NCBI RefSeq assembly: GCF_003418935.1
Contig: NZ_QVMT01000003.1
Span: 372,001 to 436,000 of the forward strand
Direction: 5' to 3'
Origin: Emticicia sp. C21
GTDB lineage: Bacteria; Bacteroidota; Bacteroidia; Cytophagales; Spirosomataceae
DNA length: 64,000 nucleotides
A program made the translations under genes and the position numbers. Below the pieces are notes generated by a model that saw only the letters and a list, made by a program, of their open reading frames with translations, searched no databases and was not told where the DNA came from. Shown here piece after piece: positions 18,655 to 27,333 of this stretch; the stretch's first letter is position 1; every line of letters begins with the position of its first letter.

Positions 18655-19500
18655 ATGAAATTAAGTTCATTACAACCTGCAAAAGGTTCAGTAAAAGCAA
18701 ATGATAGAGTAGGACGTGGACACGGTTCTGGCGGTGGTGGTACTGCAAAACGTGGTCATAAAGGTGCAAAATCTCGTTCAGGATATAGCCAAAAACGTGG
18801 TTTTGAAGGTGGTCAGATGCCATTGCAACGTCGTGTACCTAAGTTTGGTTTCAAAAATATTAACAGAGTAGAATATAAAGCTATCAATCTGGATACTATT
18901 CAGGCTTTGTTTGACAAAACAGGCGTGAGTGCTATGGATTTAGGCTTCTTATATAACAACGGTTTGACGCAAAAATCTGACCGTGTGAAAATCTTAGGTC
19001 GTGGAGAGTTGACAGCAGCAGTTAATCTGAAAGCCAATGCATTCTCAGAATCAGCTATTGCAGCTATTGAGAAAGCAGGTGGTTCGGCAACTGTTGATGC
19101 TACTTTTGACCCGTCTGCTTCGGCAGGTGCGGTTAAAACTGCAAAACCAGCTGAGAAATTAGTAGCGCAGGAAGTTGTAGCAGCTCCAGTAGCTGCCGCA
19201 GTGGAAACTGAAGCAAAACCTAAAAAAGCTAAGAAAACAGCTGAAGGAGACGATTTAAAAATAATCGAAGGTATTGGTCCGAAGATTGCAGATTTGCTTA
19301 TTAACGAAGGAATCGTTAGCTTTGCAGATTTAGCAGCGACACCTGCAGAAAGAGTGAAAGAAATTCTTGATGCAGCGGGTTCAAGTTATGCAATGCACGA
19401 CCCAACTACTTGGGCACAACAAGCGGAATTAGCTCGTGATGGCAAGTTAGATGAGTTAAAAGAATTGCAGGATAAACTTAATGCAGGTAGAGCTGAGTAA
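18655..19500 (+). CDS. rplO: 50S ribosomal protein L15 fused to a helix-hairpin-helix domain (uL15)
   Basis: A 281-residue protein, nearly twice the usual L15 length of about 150. Residues 1-148 are L15 (MKLSSLQPAKGSVKANDRVG, GRGHGSGGGGTAKRGHKG, VRILGRGELT-like core). An Ala/Lys-rich linker (150-200) follows. Residues 200-281 form a helix-hairpin-helix domain, LKIIEGIGPKIADLL, then PTTWAQQAELARDGKLDEL. The same extra domain is known on L21 in some Bacteroidota. HhH domains bind nucleic-acid backbones; the added role is unknown. Confidence 0.96.
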   Translation: MKLSSLQPAKGSVKANDRVGRGHGSGGGGTAKRGHKGAKSRSGYSQKRGFEGGQMPLQRRVPKFGFKNINRVEYKAINLDTIQALFDKTGVSAMDLGFLYNNGLTQKSDRVKILGRGELTAAVNLKANAFSESAIAAIEKAGGSATVDATFDPSASAGAVKTAKPAEKLVAQEVVAAPVAAAVETEAKPKKAKKTAEGDDLKIIEGIGPKIADLLINEGIVSFADLAATPAERVKEILDAAGSSYAMHDPTTWAQQAELARDGKLDELKELQDKLNAGRAE

Positions 19501-19532
19501 TTTCACCCAAAAGCCTTGTTTTTCCTAACAAA

Positions 19533-20867
19533 ATGAACAAATTTTTAACAACACTCAAGAACATTTGGTCAATCGAGGAATTGAGGAAACGTATTCTTCA
19601 GACTCTTTTGATAATCGTTATTTTTCGTGTCGGTTCCCACGTAGTTTTACCGGGTGTTGATGTGTCTAAATTAAAAGATTTAACCGCTGATAATGGTTTG
19701 TTAGGTCTTTTGAATACATTGGTCGGTGGTGCGTTCAAGAATGCTTCTATCATGGCACTGGGAATTATGCCGTACATTTCGGCATCAATCGCCATCCAGT
19801 TATTGACATTAGCGTTGCCGTACTTCAGCAAATTGCAGAAAGAAGGAGAGTCGGGTCGTAGAAAATTAAATCAGATTACGCGTTGGTTGACTATTGCAGT
19901 GGCCGCAGCACAAGGATTTACCTACGTTCAGACAACGATCCCTACCGATGCAATCATGGTAAGCCAGGGTCTATTCTATGTTAGTTCGGTTGCATTAATT
20001 ATTGCCGGAACCATCATGTGTATGTGGATGGGCGAGAGAATGACCGAAAAAGGTATCGGAAACGGGATTTCCATGATGATTATGATTGGAATCGTGTCAA
20101 GATTCCCGGGGGCTATCATTGGTGAGGCTAATTCAAGAGGTGGAAGCGGACAGATTCTGTTCTTCATCATCGAAATCGTAGCTTTATTTATGGTGGTATT
20201 GTTTGCCGTAGCTATTACACAAGCAACCCGCAGAATACCGGTACAATATGCGAAACAAATAGTTGGTAATAAAGTTGTAACAGGCCAACGCCAGTATTTG
20301 CCTTTGAAACTGAATATTGCAGGGGTTATGCCTATCATCTTCGGACAAGCATTGATGTTTATTCCGGGTTTGATCTTGACTTACCTTGCAGAGAGCACTA
20401 AGAGTGATACTTTCCAGAACTGGGCAATTATCATGAATAGTCCAACCTCTTGGCAGTATTGTTTAATTTATGCAGTATTAATCATAGGTTTCACGTTCTT
20501 CTATACCGCTATCTCGATTAACCCTAATCAGATTGCAGATGATATGAAACGTGGTGGTGGATTCATTCCAGGGGTAAAACCAGGCCAGCCAACTTCTGAT
20601 TATATCGCCAATGTATTAGACAGAATTACACTTCCGGGTGGTGTGTTATTAGCAGTAATTGCTATCTTACCAGCACTTGCAGGATTATTAGGAATGACTC
20701 AGAACTTTGCTTCATTCTTCGGTGGTACATCGTTGTTAATCCTGGTGGGTGTGGTGTTAGATACATTACAACAAATTGAAAGTTACTTGTTGATGAAACG
20801 TTATGAAGGCTTGATGCAGTCAGGACGTATTCAGGGCCGCCAGACGGTTTCAACAGTATCTATCTAA
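19533..20867 (+). CDS. secY: Preprotein translocase subunit SecY
   Basis: A 444-residue SecY with ten hydrophobic segments, the plug-region motif GLLGLLNTLVGGAF, and the cytosolic loop with RRIPVQYAKQ. It forms the SecYEG channel in the inner membrane that exports the many signal-peptide proteins in this window. It starts 32 bases after rplO; map follows after 17 bases. Confidence 0.98.
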   Translation: MNKFLTTLKNIWSIEELRKRILQTLLIIVIFRVGSHVVLPGVDVSKLKDLTADNGLLGLLNTLVGGAFKNASIMALGIMPYISASIAIQLLTLALPYFSKLQKEGESGRRKLNQITRWLTIAVAAAQGFTYVQTTIPTDAIMVSQGLFYVSSVALIIAGTIMCMWMGERMTEKGIGNGISMMIMIGIVSRFPGAIIGEANSRGGSGQILFFIIEIVALFMVVLFAVAITQATRRIPVQYAKQIVGNKVVTGQRQYLPLKLNIAGVMPIIFGQALMFIPGLILTYLAESTKSDTFQNWAIIMNSPTSWQYCLIYAVLIIGFTFFYTAISINPNQIADDMKRGGGFIPGVKPGQPTSDYIANVLDRITLPGGVLLAVIAILPALAGLLGMTQNFASFFGGTSLLILVGVVLDTLQQIESYLLMKRYEGLMQSGRIQGRQTVSTVSI

Positions 20868-20870
20868 TAC

Positions 20871-20878
20871 AAGGAGGT
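20871..20878 (+). promoter_or_regulatory. Strong Shine-Dalgarno site before map
   Basis: AAGGAGGT lies six bases before the map start codon. This is a near-perfect anti-SD complement in a genome whose other genes here almost never show one. Confidence 0.75.
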
Positions 20879-20884
20879 AATACC

Positions 20885-21706
20885 ATGAGCAAAAAGGATA
20901 GAATCATATATTTGAAATCGGAAGAGGAGCTGGAGATTATCCGAAACAATGGCCAGATTTTAGGCAAGGCTCAGGCAGAAGTAGCGAAAGTAATAGCGCC
21001 GGGTATTACTACCAAAGAATTAGACAAAATAGCTTACGAGTATATCAAAGACCAAAAGGGTCATCCGTCTTTTTTAGGATATGATGTTGGCGGTCTTAAG
21101 TTCCCCGCTTCGTTATGTATCTCTGTCAACGATGTTGTTGTACATGGTATACCAAGTAACAGAGTATTGAAAGAGGGAGATATAGTTTCGATTGATTGTG
21201 GTGTTTACAAAGATGGGTATCATGCCGATAGTGCTTATACTTATGCTGTAGGCGAGATAGCCAAAGATGTAGCTGATCTGCTAAAACGTACTTACGAATC
21301 TCTTTTCAAGGGTATCGAACAAGCAAAAACAGGTAATAGAATTGGTGATATTAGTTTTGGTGTACAAGACCATGCCGAAAAACACGGGTATGGCGTTGTA
21401 CGCGAGCTGGTGGGGCACGGTGTAGGTAAATACTTACACGAGTCGCCAGAAGTACCAAACTTTGGCAAACGTGGTAATGGCCCGAAATTGCAGGAAGGCA
21501 TGGTATTGGCTATAGAACCCATGATCACGCTGGGCAGAAGAAGTGTAGTACAGGAAAACGACCAGTGGACCATACGCACCGAAGACCGCAAAGCAGCAGC
21601 GCACTTTGAGCACACAATAGTTGTAAGAAAAGGAGCTGGTGAAATACTGACAACCTTTGAGCATATTGAAGAGGTATTAGCCAAAAGAAATTTAGTAATT
21701 GCATAG
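20885..21706 (+). CDS. map: Type I methionine aminopeptidase
   Basis: A 273-residue MetAP. The metal ligands are visible: Asp in SIDCG, Asp in YHADSAYT, His in GHGVGKYLHESPEV, Glu in LAIEPMI and Glu in AHFEHTIVV. It removes the initiator Met from nascent chains at the ribosome. Co-transcription with secY is usual. It is the one gene in the cluster with a strong Shine-Dalgarno sequence. Confidence 0.97.
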   Translation: MSKKDRIIYLKSEEELEIIRNNGQILGKAQAEVAKVIAPGITTKELDKIAYEYIKDQKGHPSFLGYDVGGLKFPASLCISVNDVVVHGIPSNRVLKEGDIVSIDCGVYKDGYHADSAYTYAVGEIAKDVADLLKRTYESLFKGIEQAKTGNRIGDISFGVQDHAEKHGYGVVRELVGHGVGKYLHESPEVPNFGKRGNGPKLQEGMVLAIEPMITLGRRSVVQENDQWTIRTEDRKAAAHFEHTIVVRKGAGEILTTFEHIEEVLAKRNLVIA

Positions 21707-21761
21707 AGTTTAGCGCGGAGAGACAACAAACTAAAAACATTTTTTCTGCGCAATAGAATAT

Positions 21762-21980
21762 ATGGCAAAACAAGCAAATATCGAAGTTGACGGCATCATT
21801 ACAGAAGCTCTTTCAAACGCCATGTTTCGTGTGCGTCTGGAAAACAAGCATGAACTGATTGCCCATATCTCCGGCAAAATGAGAATGAACTATATTCGTA
21901 TTCTTCCGGGTGACAGGGTGAGATTAGAGATGTCGCCGTACGATTTAACAAAAGCAAGAATTACTTATCGTTATAAGTAA
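21762..21980 (+). CDS. infA: Translation initiation factor IF-1
   Basis: A 72-residue S1-type OB-fold: [48 protein letters not shown]-1 binds the A site during initiation. Confidence 0.98.
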   Translation: MAKQANIEVDGIITEALSNAMFRVRLENKHELIAHISGKMRMNYIRILPGDRVRLEMSPYDLTKARITYRYK

Positions 21981-21986
21981 AGAAGC

Positions 21987-22127
21987 CCACCCCTAACCCC
22001 TAAAGGGGGATACGGGTTCGACGACTTACTATGACAATTGAATTATTTATAGAAAATTCATGTTTATTCTTAACCCCAGAACATGAAGACTTTCGTACAA
22101 AAATTCCCCTTTAGGGGTTAGGGGTGG
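21987..22127. repeat. Perfect 22-bp inverted repeat with 97-base loop (infA-rpmJ)
   Basis: Arms 21987-22008 and 22106-22127 are perfectly complementary, and each is itself palindromic (CCCCTAAAGGGG / CCCCTTTAGGGG). A relative of the arm lies at 63560-63582 (CCCCTTTAGGGGTTGGGGG). It separates infA from rpmJ and looks like a small mobile element or a remnant. Confidence 0.7.
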
Positions 22128-22138
22128 TTTTAATCATT

Positions 22139-22255
22139 ATGAAAGTTAAAGCGTCAGTAAAGAAGCGTAGTGCTGAATGTAAAGTTATCCGTCGTAAGGG
22201 TAAAATTTACGTTATTAACAAAAAAAATCCGAAGTTTAAACAAAGACAAGGTTAA
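22139..22255 (+). CDS. rpmJ: 50S ribosomal protein L36, zinc-free form (bL36)
   Basis: A 38-residue L36 ([19 protein letters not shown] ... KFKQRQG). The usual four zinc ligands C11, C14, C27 and H33 are here S11, C14, N27 and F33, so it is the zinc-independent (C-) paralogue type. The stop is six bases before rpsM. Confidence 0.96.
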   Translation: MKVKASVKKRSAECKVIRRKGKIYVINKKNPKFKQRQG

Positions 22256-22261
22256 TTATCT

Positions 22262-22636
22262 ATGAGGATTGCAGGTGTTGACATCCCGGACAAAAAAAGA
22301 GGCGAAATCGCCCTTACGTACATCTACGGTATTGGTCGTAGCGCGTCAGTAAAGATTTTAGAAAAAGCAAACATTAGCTTAGATAAAAAAGCTGGCGAGT
22401 GGAACGATGCTGAAGCGAATGCTATTCGTGGTATTATCAGCGAAGAATTCACCGTAGAAGGTCAGTTGCGTTCTGAAGTGCAGCTTTCTATTAAGCGTTT
22501 GATGGATATTGGTTGCTATCGTGGCGTTCGCCATCGTAAAGGTTTACCACTTCGTGGTCAACGTACCAAAAACAATTCACGTACGCGTAAAGGTAAGCGT
22601 AAGACTGTAGCAAACAAGAAGAAAGCTACTAAGTAA
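22262..22636 (+). CDS. rpsM: 30S ribosomal protein S13 (uS13)
   Basis: A 124-residue S13: [40 protein letters not shown], and a basic tail. It bridges the 30S head to L5 and contacts P-site tRNA. Confidence 0.98.
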   Translation: MRIAGVDIPDKKRGEIALTYIYGIGRSASVKILEKANISLDKKAGEWNDAEANAIRGIISEEFTVEGQLRSEVQLSIKRLMDIGCYRGVRHRKGLPLRGQRTKNNSRTRKGKRKTVANKKKATK

Positions 22637-22669
22637 TCCCGCGTATCTGCTTAGGAAGATACTAAACTG

Positions 22670-22696
22670 GATTTTACGATTCACGGGAGTAAAATC
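22670..22696 (+). promoter_or_regulatory. Hairpin in the rpsM-rpsK spacer
   Basis: GATTTTAC (22670-22677) and GTAAAATC (22689-22696) form an 8-bp stem with an 11-base loop. Its arms resemble those at 12254-12283. No T-run follows. Confidence 0.45.
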
Positions 22697-22749
22697 GAAC
22701 AGAATACAGGTATTTCTGTATTGCCAATCATTAAACACTGTTTGTTACA

Positions 22750-23145
22750 ATGGCACAAGCTAAAAGAAAAGATAAAGCCAAAAAAAGAGTAGTAATCGTA
22801 GAGCCGGTAGGTCAGGTACATATCAGAGCTTCTTTCAATAATATCATCATCTCAATTACCAACAGCCAAGGCCAGGTTATCTCTTGGGGCTCGGCAGGTA
22901 AAATGGGATTCAAAGGTTCAAAGAAAAACACTCCATATGCTGCCCAAATGGCGTCACAAAACTGTGCGCAGGTAGCTTACGACGCAGGTATGCGTAAAGC
23001 AGAGGTTTTTGTAAAAGGCCCGGGCGCTGGTCGTGAGTCAGCTATTCGTACGGTACAAAGCACAGGTATTGAAGTTACTTCAATCACCGATGTGACTCCA
23101 CTTCCGCACAATGGTTGTCGTCCTCCAAAACGCAGAAGAGTATAG
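22750..23145 (+). CDS. rpsK: 30S ribosomal protein S11 (uS11)
   Basis: A 131-residue S11: [51 protein letters not shown]. It forms part of the platform near the E site. Confidence 0.98.
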   Translation: MAQAKRKDKAKKRVVIVEPVGQVHIRASFNNIIISITNSQGQVISWGSAGKMGFKGSKKNTPYAAQMASQNCAQVAYDAGMRKAEVFVKGPGAGRESAIRTVQSTGIEVTSITDVTPLPHNGCRPPKRRRV

Positions 23146-23149
23146 TATT

Positions 23150-23236
23150 AAACAGAAGAGTGAAAAAATTTAAACTAATGCCAGATAAATTTTGTTTATT
23201 TAGGCAATAATCTTTAAAATTTTCATTCTTCTGTTT
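23150..23236 (+). promoter_or_regulatory. Long stem-loop in the rpsK-rpsD spacer
   Basis: Arms 23150-23166 and 23220-23236 are complementary at 16 of 17 positions around a 53-base AT-rich loop. It follows rpsK by four bases. It could be a 3'-end or processing structure; the 228-base spacer has no coding potential. Confidence 0.5.
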
Positions 23237-23373
23237 CTTAATTTTTATAAATCAACCAAAGTCCTTTAAAACAAAGGCATCAGAAGTAACACATAGCAGT
23301 GATTGCTATACATAAATTGATAGTTTGGACATTGGGGCTAATCAATTTGTTACTTCACTTAACTCAAACAAAA

Positions 23374-23979
23374 ATGGCAAGATACACAGGTCCGAAAGTA
23401 CGTATTTCGAGAAAGTTTGGCGAGCCGGTAATGGGCCCAAGCAAAGTTCTTAGTAAGAAAAATTATGCTCCTGGCCAACACGGCAAAGGACGTAAAGGTA
23501 AAAAATCAGAGTACGGTCAACAATTGATTGAAAAACAAAAAGTAAAATATACTTATGGTATATTAGAGCGTCAGTTTGCTCGCTTTTTCCATATGGCTTC
23601 GGTAAAACAAGGACGTACAGGTGAAAACCTATTGAAATTGTGCGAAGCGCGCTTAGATAACACCGTATATCGTTTAGGTATTGCTCCAACGCGTCGTGCC
23701 GCGCGTCAGTTGGTTACACACCGTCATATCACTGTTGATGGAGAAGTTTTAAACATCCCATCATTAGTATTGAAACCGGGCCAGATTGTAGGTGTTCGTG
23801 AAAAATCGAAAGCCTTAGAAGCAATTACTACAAGCTTACAAGCACGTAATGCGAAACGTTACAACTGGTTGGAGTGGGATAGCGCAGAATTCGCTGGTAA
23901 ATTTATTAACTTCCCAGAGCGTGATCAAATTCCAGAAAACTTCAACGAGCAAGCAATCGTCGAGTTATATAATAAATAA
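23374..23979 (+). CDS. rpsD: 30S ribosomal protein S4 (uS4)
   Basis: A 201-residue S4, zinc-free type: [19 protein letters not shown], the S4 RNA-binding domain around [24 protein letters not shown]. The ATG at 23374 gives the family start; an in-frame GTG at 23299 would add an unrelated hydrophobic leader. S4 nucleates 30S assembly and commonly represses this operon. Confidence 0.97.
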   Translation: MARYTGPKVRISRKFGEPVMGPSKVLSKKNYAPGQHGKGRKGKKSEYGQQLIEKQKVKYTYGILERQFARFFHMASVKQGRTGENLLKLCEARLDNTVYRLGIAPTRRAARQLVTHRHITVDGEVLNIPSLVLKPGQIVGVREKSKALEAITTSLQARNAKRYNWLEWDSAEFAGKFINFPERDQIPENFNEQAIVELYNK

Positions 23980-23996
23980 TATTAGTATAGTCAGTT

Positions 23997-24041
23997 GTGC
24001 CATTGCCGACAAAATCGGTGGTGGCACAGCTACGTTTTTTT
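23997..24041 (+). terminator. Hairpin with T7 between rpsD and rpoA
   Basis: GTGCCA-TTG-CCGA pairs with TCGG-TGG-TGGCAC (23997-24027), followed after seven bases by seven Ts. It is a weak intrinsic terminator or attenuator that would lower rpoA relative to rpsD. Confidence 0.45.
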
Positions 24042-24099
24042 ATTGGTGGGTATAGCTAACCACCTTTTTCGTTAACGAAAACAAACACACTGCATACGT

Positions 24100-25089
24100 A
24101 TGTCAATATTAGCATTTCAAATGCCTGACAAGGTCGTCATGGAAAAAGCTGACGACTTCCATGGCTTTTTCGAGTTTAAACCACTTGAAAGAGGGTATGG
24201 TGTGACCATCGGGAACGCCTTACGTCGTATTCTTCTATCTTCACTTGAGGGTTATGCAATTACGTCGGTGAGATTTCCGGGGGTACTACACGAATTTTCG
24301 AGCATTGATGGGGTTGTAGATGATGTGACGGAAATCATCTTGAATCTCAAAATGGTTCGTTTTAAAAAAGTTTCTGATTATGTAGATAATAAGTTCACCG
24401 TCAGAGTAAAAAATCAAAGTGTATTAACTGCAGGTGACCTGGGTAAATTCACTCAAAGTTTTCAAATTCTCAATCCTGATCTGATAATTGCCCGTTTGGA
24501 CGACCAGAAGGAAATTGAAATTGAAATTATAGTAGATAAAGGCCGTGGTTATGTTTCTGCAGAAGAGCATAAATCAAACGACCTTCCAATCGGTTTTATC
24601 TCGGTTGATTCCATCTATACACCTATCAAAAATGTGAAGTATAGCATTGAAAATACCCGTGTAGAACAACGTACTGACTACGAAAAATTGTTGCTTGAAA
24701 TCAAAACAGATGGTTCAATCCACCCTGAGAGAGCTTTACAGGAAGCTGCTCATATTTTGATTCAGCACTTCTTGAAGTTTACAGACGAAAATATGGTATT
24801 TGATACCAAGAAAGATGACGAAGATAATATCGTTGACGAAGAATTCTTACATATGCGTAAGCTATTGAAGACTTCTCTTCAGGATCTTGATTTGTCAGTT
24901 CGTGCTTACAACTGCTTGAAGTCGGCAGATATTCGTACATTAGGCGACCTGGCAAGATTAGAGGTGGCCGACATGATGAAATTCCGCAATTTCGGTAAAA
25001 AATCATTAACTGAGTTGGAGCAATTAGTAGCTGATAAAGGTTTGCATTTCGGAATGGACGTGCAAAAGTATAAATTAGACGAAGATTGA
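24100..25089 (+). CDS. rpoA: RNA polymerase alpha subunit
   Basis: A 329-residue alpha subunit. The N-terminal domain ([38 protein letters not shown]) assembles the enzyme; the C-terminal domain ([34 protein letters not shown]) binds upstream promoter DNA and regulators. Length is normal. Confidence 0.98.
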   Translation: MSILAFQMPDKVVMEKADDFHGFFEFKPLERGYGVTIGNALRRILLSSLEGYAITSVRFPGVLHEFSSIDGVVDDVTEIILNLKMVRFKKVSDYVDNKFTVRVKNQSVLTAGDLGKFTQSFQILNPDLIIARLDDQKEIEIEIIVDKGRGYVSAEEHKSNDLPIGFISVDSIYTPIKNVKYSIENTRVEQRTDYEKLLLEIKTDGSIHPERALQEAAHILIQHFLKFTDENMVFDTKKDDEDNIVDEEFLHMRKLLKTSLQDLDLSVRAYNCLKSADIRTLGDLARLEVADMMKFRNFGKKSLTELEQLVADKGLHFGMDVQKYKLDED

Positions 25090-25097
25090 AATTAAAT

Positions 25098-25139
25098 TCT
25101 TCCCCTCCTTATGCTAGTCGTATCGGAGGGGAATTTTTT
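25098..25139 (+). terminator. Intrinsic terminator between rpoA and rplQ
   Basis: TTCCCCTCC (25100-25108) pairs with GGAGGGGAA (25125-25133) and is followed by ATTTTTTG. It is a standard intrinsic terminator, yet rplQ lies downstream on the same strand with no clear promoter of its own. Confidence 0.75.
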
Positions 25140-25246
25140 GTATAATCGAAACCGCAGTATTCGAATAAAACAATTATCAATCGTAATAGGTGGAGTATCC
25201 AAGACTGCGTAGGCTATTCTGACCGTTACTTACGAATTTTATTACA

Positions 25247-25840
25247 ATGAGACACGGTAACAAAACCAATCATTTAGGTAGAACACATTCGCACAGAGAT
25301 GCGTTATTGAAAAATTTGGCGATTTCGTTGATTCAGTACAAACGTATCGAAACAACTTTAGCAAAAGCTAAAGAATTGCGTAAATTCGTTGAGCCTTTAA
25401 TCACAAAAGCTAAAAGTGACACTACGCACTCACGTCGTACAGTATTCTCTTATTTGCAAGACAAAGAGTCAATCAAAACTTTGTTTGGTGAAATTGCAGA
25501 GAAAGTAGCTACCCGTAACGGTGGATACACTCGTATCATCAAATTAGGTAATCGTTTTGGTGACAACGCCGAAACAGCTTTGATTGAGTTGGTTGATTAC
25601 AACGAAGCTTTATTGACAGCCGTAGAAGAAAAAACTACCAAAACCCGTCGTAGCCGTCGTGGTGGTAGCAAAACAGCTGCAACTACAGAAACTACTCCGG
25701 TAGCTGTTGCAGATGAGTCGTCGGCAGAAGTAGTAGAAGAAACTCCGGCAGCTGCTGAACCAGCAACTGAAGAAGTAGCAGATGCTACGCCAGCAGAAGA
25801 CGAAACTCCGGCTTCTGAAGAAGATAAAAAAGAAGCGTAA
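25247..25840 (+). CDS. rplQ: 50S ribosomal protein L17 with acidic tail (bL17)
   Basis: A 197-residue L17. Residues 1-120 are the core ([41 protein letters not shown]-like [15 protein letters not shown]). Residues 130-197 are an added Ala/Glu/Thr-rich acidic tail ([19 protein letters not shown] and similar). Such tails occur in Bacteroidota L17; role unknown. Confidence 0.97.
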   Translation: MRHGNKTNHLGRTHSHRDALLKNLAISLIQYKRIETTLAKAKELRKFVEPLITKAKSDTTHSRRTVFSYLQDKESIKTLFGEIAEKVATRNGGYTRIIKLGNRFGDNAETALIELVDYNEALLTAVEEKTTKTRRSRRGGSKTAATTETTPVAVADESSAEVVEETPAAAEPATEEVADATPAEDETPASEEDKKEA

Positions 25841-25863
25841 GATTTGTTTCATACGTATACAGA

Positions 25864-25891
25864 AAGCCCCTGAGCAATCAGGGGCTTTTTT
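25864..25891 (+). terminator. Terminator of the ribosomal supercluster
   Basis: A 10-bp stem, AAGCCCCTGA and TCAGGGGCTT, with loop GCAA and a T-run (25886-25891). It ends the long cluster 24 bases after rplQ. Confidence 0.9.
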
Positions 25892-26002
25892 GTTTGGTTT
25901 AGGCATCAGTCTGCGTGGTACGCATATACTCGTCCGCAAAAGCGCGTGTCACGCATAAAAGCGAAGAGGATTCAATTAGCAATTAAATTTTTCTCCACCC
26001 TA

Positions 26003-26032
26003 TTCCAACCTTTCAAACGTATAGCCAGTCAA
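26003..26032 (+). promoter_or_regulatory. ECF-type promoter candidate, copy 1
   Basis: TTCCAACCTTT at 26003-26013, 14 bases, then GTCAA at 26028-26032. The same two blocks with the same spacing precede the lipoprotein gene at 42009. AAC in the upstream box and GTC in the downstream box fit general ECF promoter features. Confidence 0.55.
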
Positions 26033-26079
26033 TGCGGTATGTTGAATTGCAAAGCTGTGCTGACACACAAAAGAGAAAG

Positions 26080-27210
26080 ATGGAGACAATCAATTTATGG
26101 TCATTATTTAACCCACTGGAATCATTTTTAGAGAAGTCAATTCTCAGTAGTAAATACTGGAAAATCAGAGTGCTGTTGTTTTCATGTTTAGTTAGTTTTA
26201 CCTGGTTGTTTGCTTTGAATAGGGGATATATTTACGAGAATTTCAGGAGTTTTTATGCCGATGTGATTCTGCACAACCCGCAGCCTTTTTTCTTCTGGAA
26301 TAGCATTATAGAACAAGGAGATGCTCCATTGAAGTTCCATCAGTTTGAATCAGGCTCGCATGAGGCCAACCGTATTTTCAGATTAACTATTCCGCTGATT
26401 GCGCATTATTTTCACCTGAATAGTCTGGGACTTTATTTGTTGCAGGTGGTATTAGGCGTAGGGTTTCTCTATTTGTTAGTGAATATACTAGCCAGAATTC
26501 TTGTTGATAAGTTGCTGACTTTCTACCTGTTTTTTGCGTTTGTGAATGTGTATGTAGGGTCTTGCTTTTTCTTTAATTGTTTTGGTCATGGCGATGGTTA
26601 TACATTTTTCTTTATGCTCTGTGCGTTAGTAGTAAGAAGACCTTTGGTGATGACCCTGTTTTGCCAGTTAGCTTTCTGGTGCGACGAGCGTAGCGTGGTG
26701 ATGGCCGTGGCTTTATGGTTGTTTCATCACTTTTATTATCAGCTGAGCAGAAAAGGTTCAATGAAAGTTCTGTGGTTAGTAATAGGCAATGTGTTATTGT
26801 ATCTGGTGGTGAGGGTTTATTTATCAAAGACCTACCATTTGGTATCAGAAGACGTAGAGAATTTTAGTTTCGACCGATATCTCTATTTTATTAAATTCAC
26901 AAGCTTGTGGTATGGTAAACGCAGCTCTGTTTCGTTAGAAGGTTTTGCTCTCGTAATTATGGTAGTATTTATCATTTTGTATCGCGACAGGCAATATCTA
27001 AGATTATTACTATTGGCATTGGGTAGCTGGCTGCCTATTGTAGCTATTAGTTTTCTGGTAGGTGATACAGTAAGAACGCTTTCGTTTACCTTTGTATTCT
27101 GGTTAATAGCCCTGATTATTATAAAAGAACGTATCAACCCGGTACAATTGAAAGCATTGGTATTAATCATTTCATTTGTTAATTTGTTAATTCCGGTTTC
27201 ATTTCCATAG
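26080..27210 (+). CDS. Polytopic membrane protein, unknown function
   Basis: A 376-residue protein with about eight to nine hydrophobic segments (for example VLLFSCLVSFTWLFAL, LYLLQVVLGVGFLYLLV, YTFFFMLCALVV). I do not recognise the family. The layout resembles envelope-polysaccharide membrane proteins, but there is no diagnostic motif. An ATG at 26032 would add 16 residues; it overlaps the -10-like block of the promoter candidate at 26003-26032, so ATG 26080 is preferred. If that promoter is real, the gene belongs to an ECF sigma regulon. Confidence 0.75.
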   Translation: METINLWSLFNPLESFLEKSILSSKYWKIRVLLFSCLVSFTWLFALNRGYIYENFRSFYADVILHNPQPFFFWNSIIEQGDAPLKFHQFESGSHEANRIFRLTIPLIAHYFHLNSLGLYLLQVVLGVGFLYLLVNILARILVDKLLTFYLFFAFVNVYVGSCFFFNCFGHGDGYTFFFMLCALVVRRPLVMTLFCQLAFWCDERSVVMAVALWLFHHFYYQLSRKGSMKVLWLVIGNVLLYLVVRVYLSKTYHLVSEDVENFSFDRYLYFIKFTSLWYGKRSSVSLEGFALVIMVVFIILYRDRQYLRLLLLALGSWLPIVAISFLVGDTVRTLSFTFVFWLIALIIIKERINPVQLKALVLIISFVNLLIPVSFP

Positions 27211-27333
27211 AGATTAATTAAAAGATTTTAGATAAAGAATATTTAGCAAACCCCACACCCTAACTCACTTCCCATTGTTGGGGATGAGGCTGGACGGTCG
27301 CCCGTTAGCGTGGGATTGAAGATTTATAAGCCC

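Noticed and set aside
22261-22636. Frameshift in L36 because the Cys ligands are missing
   Set aside because: The 38-residue frame is complete with conserved start and end, so it is a zinc-free form and not a broken gene.
26032-26079. ATG 26032 as start of the membrane protein
   Set aside because: It overlaps the promoter-like GTCAA block and adds a polar segment with no membrane or signal features.
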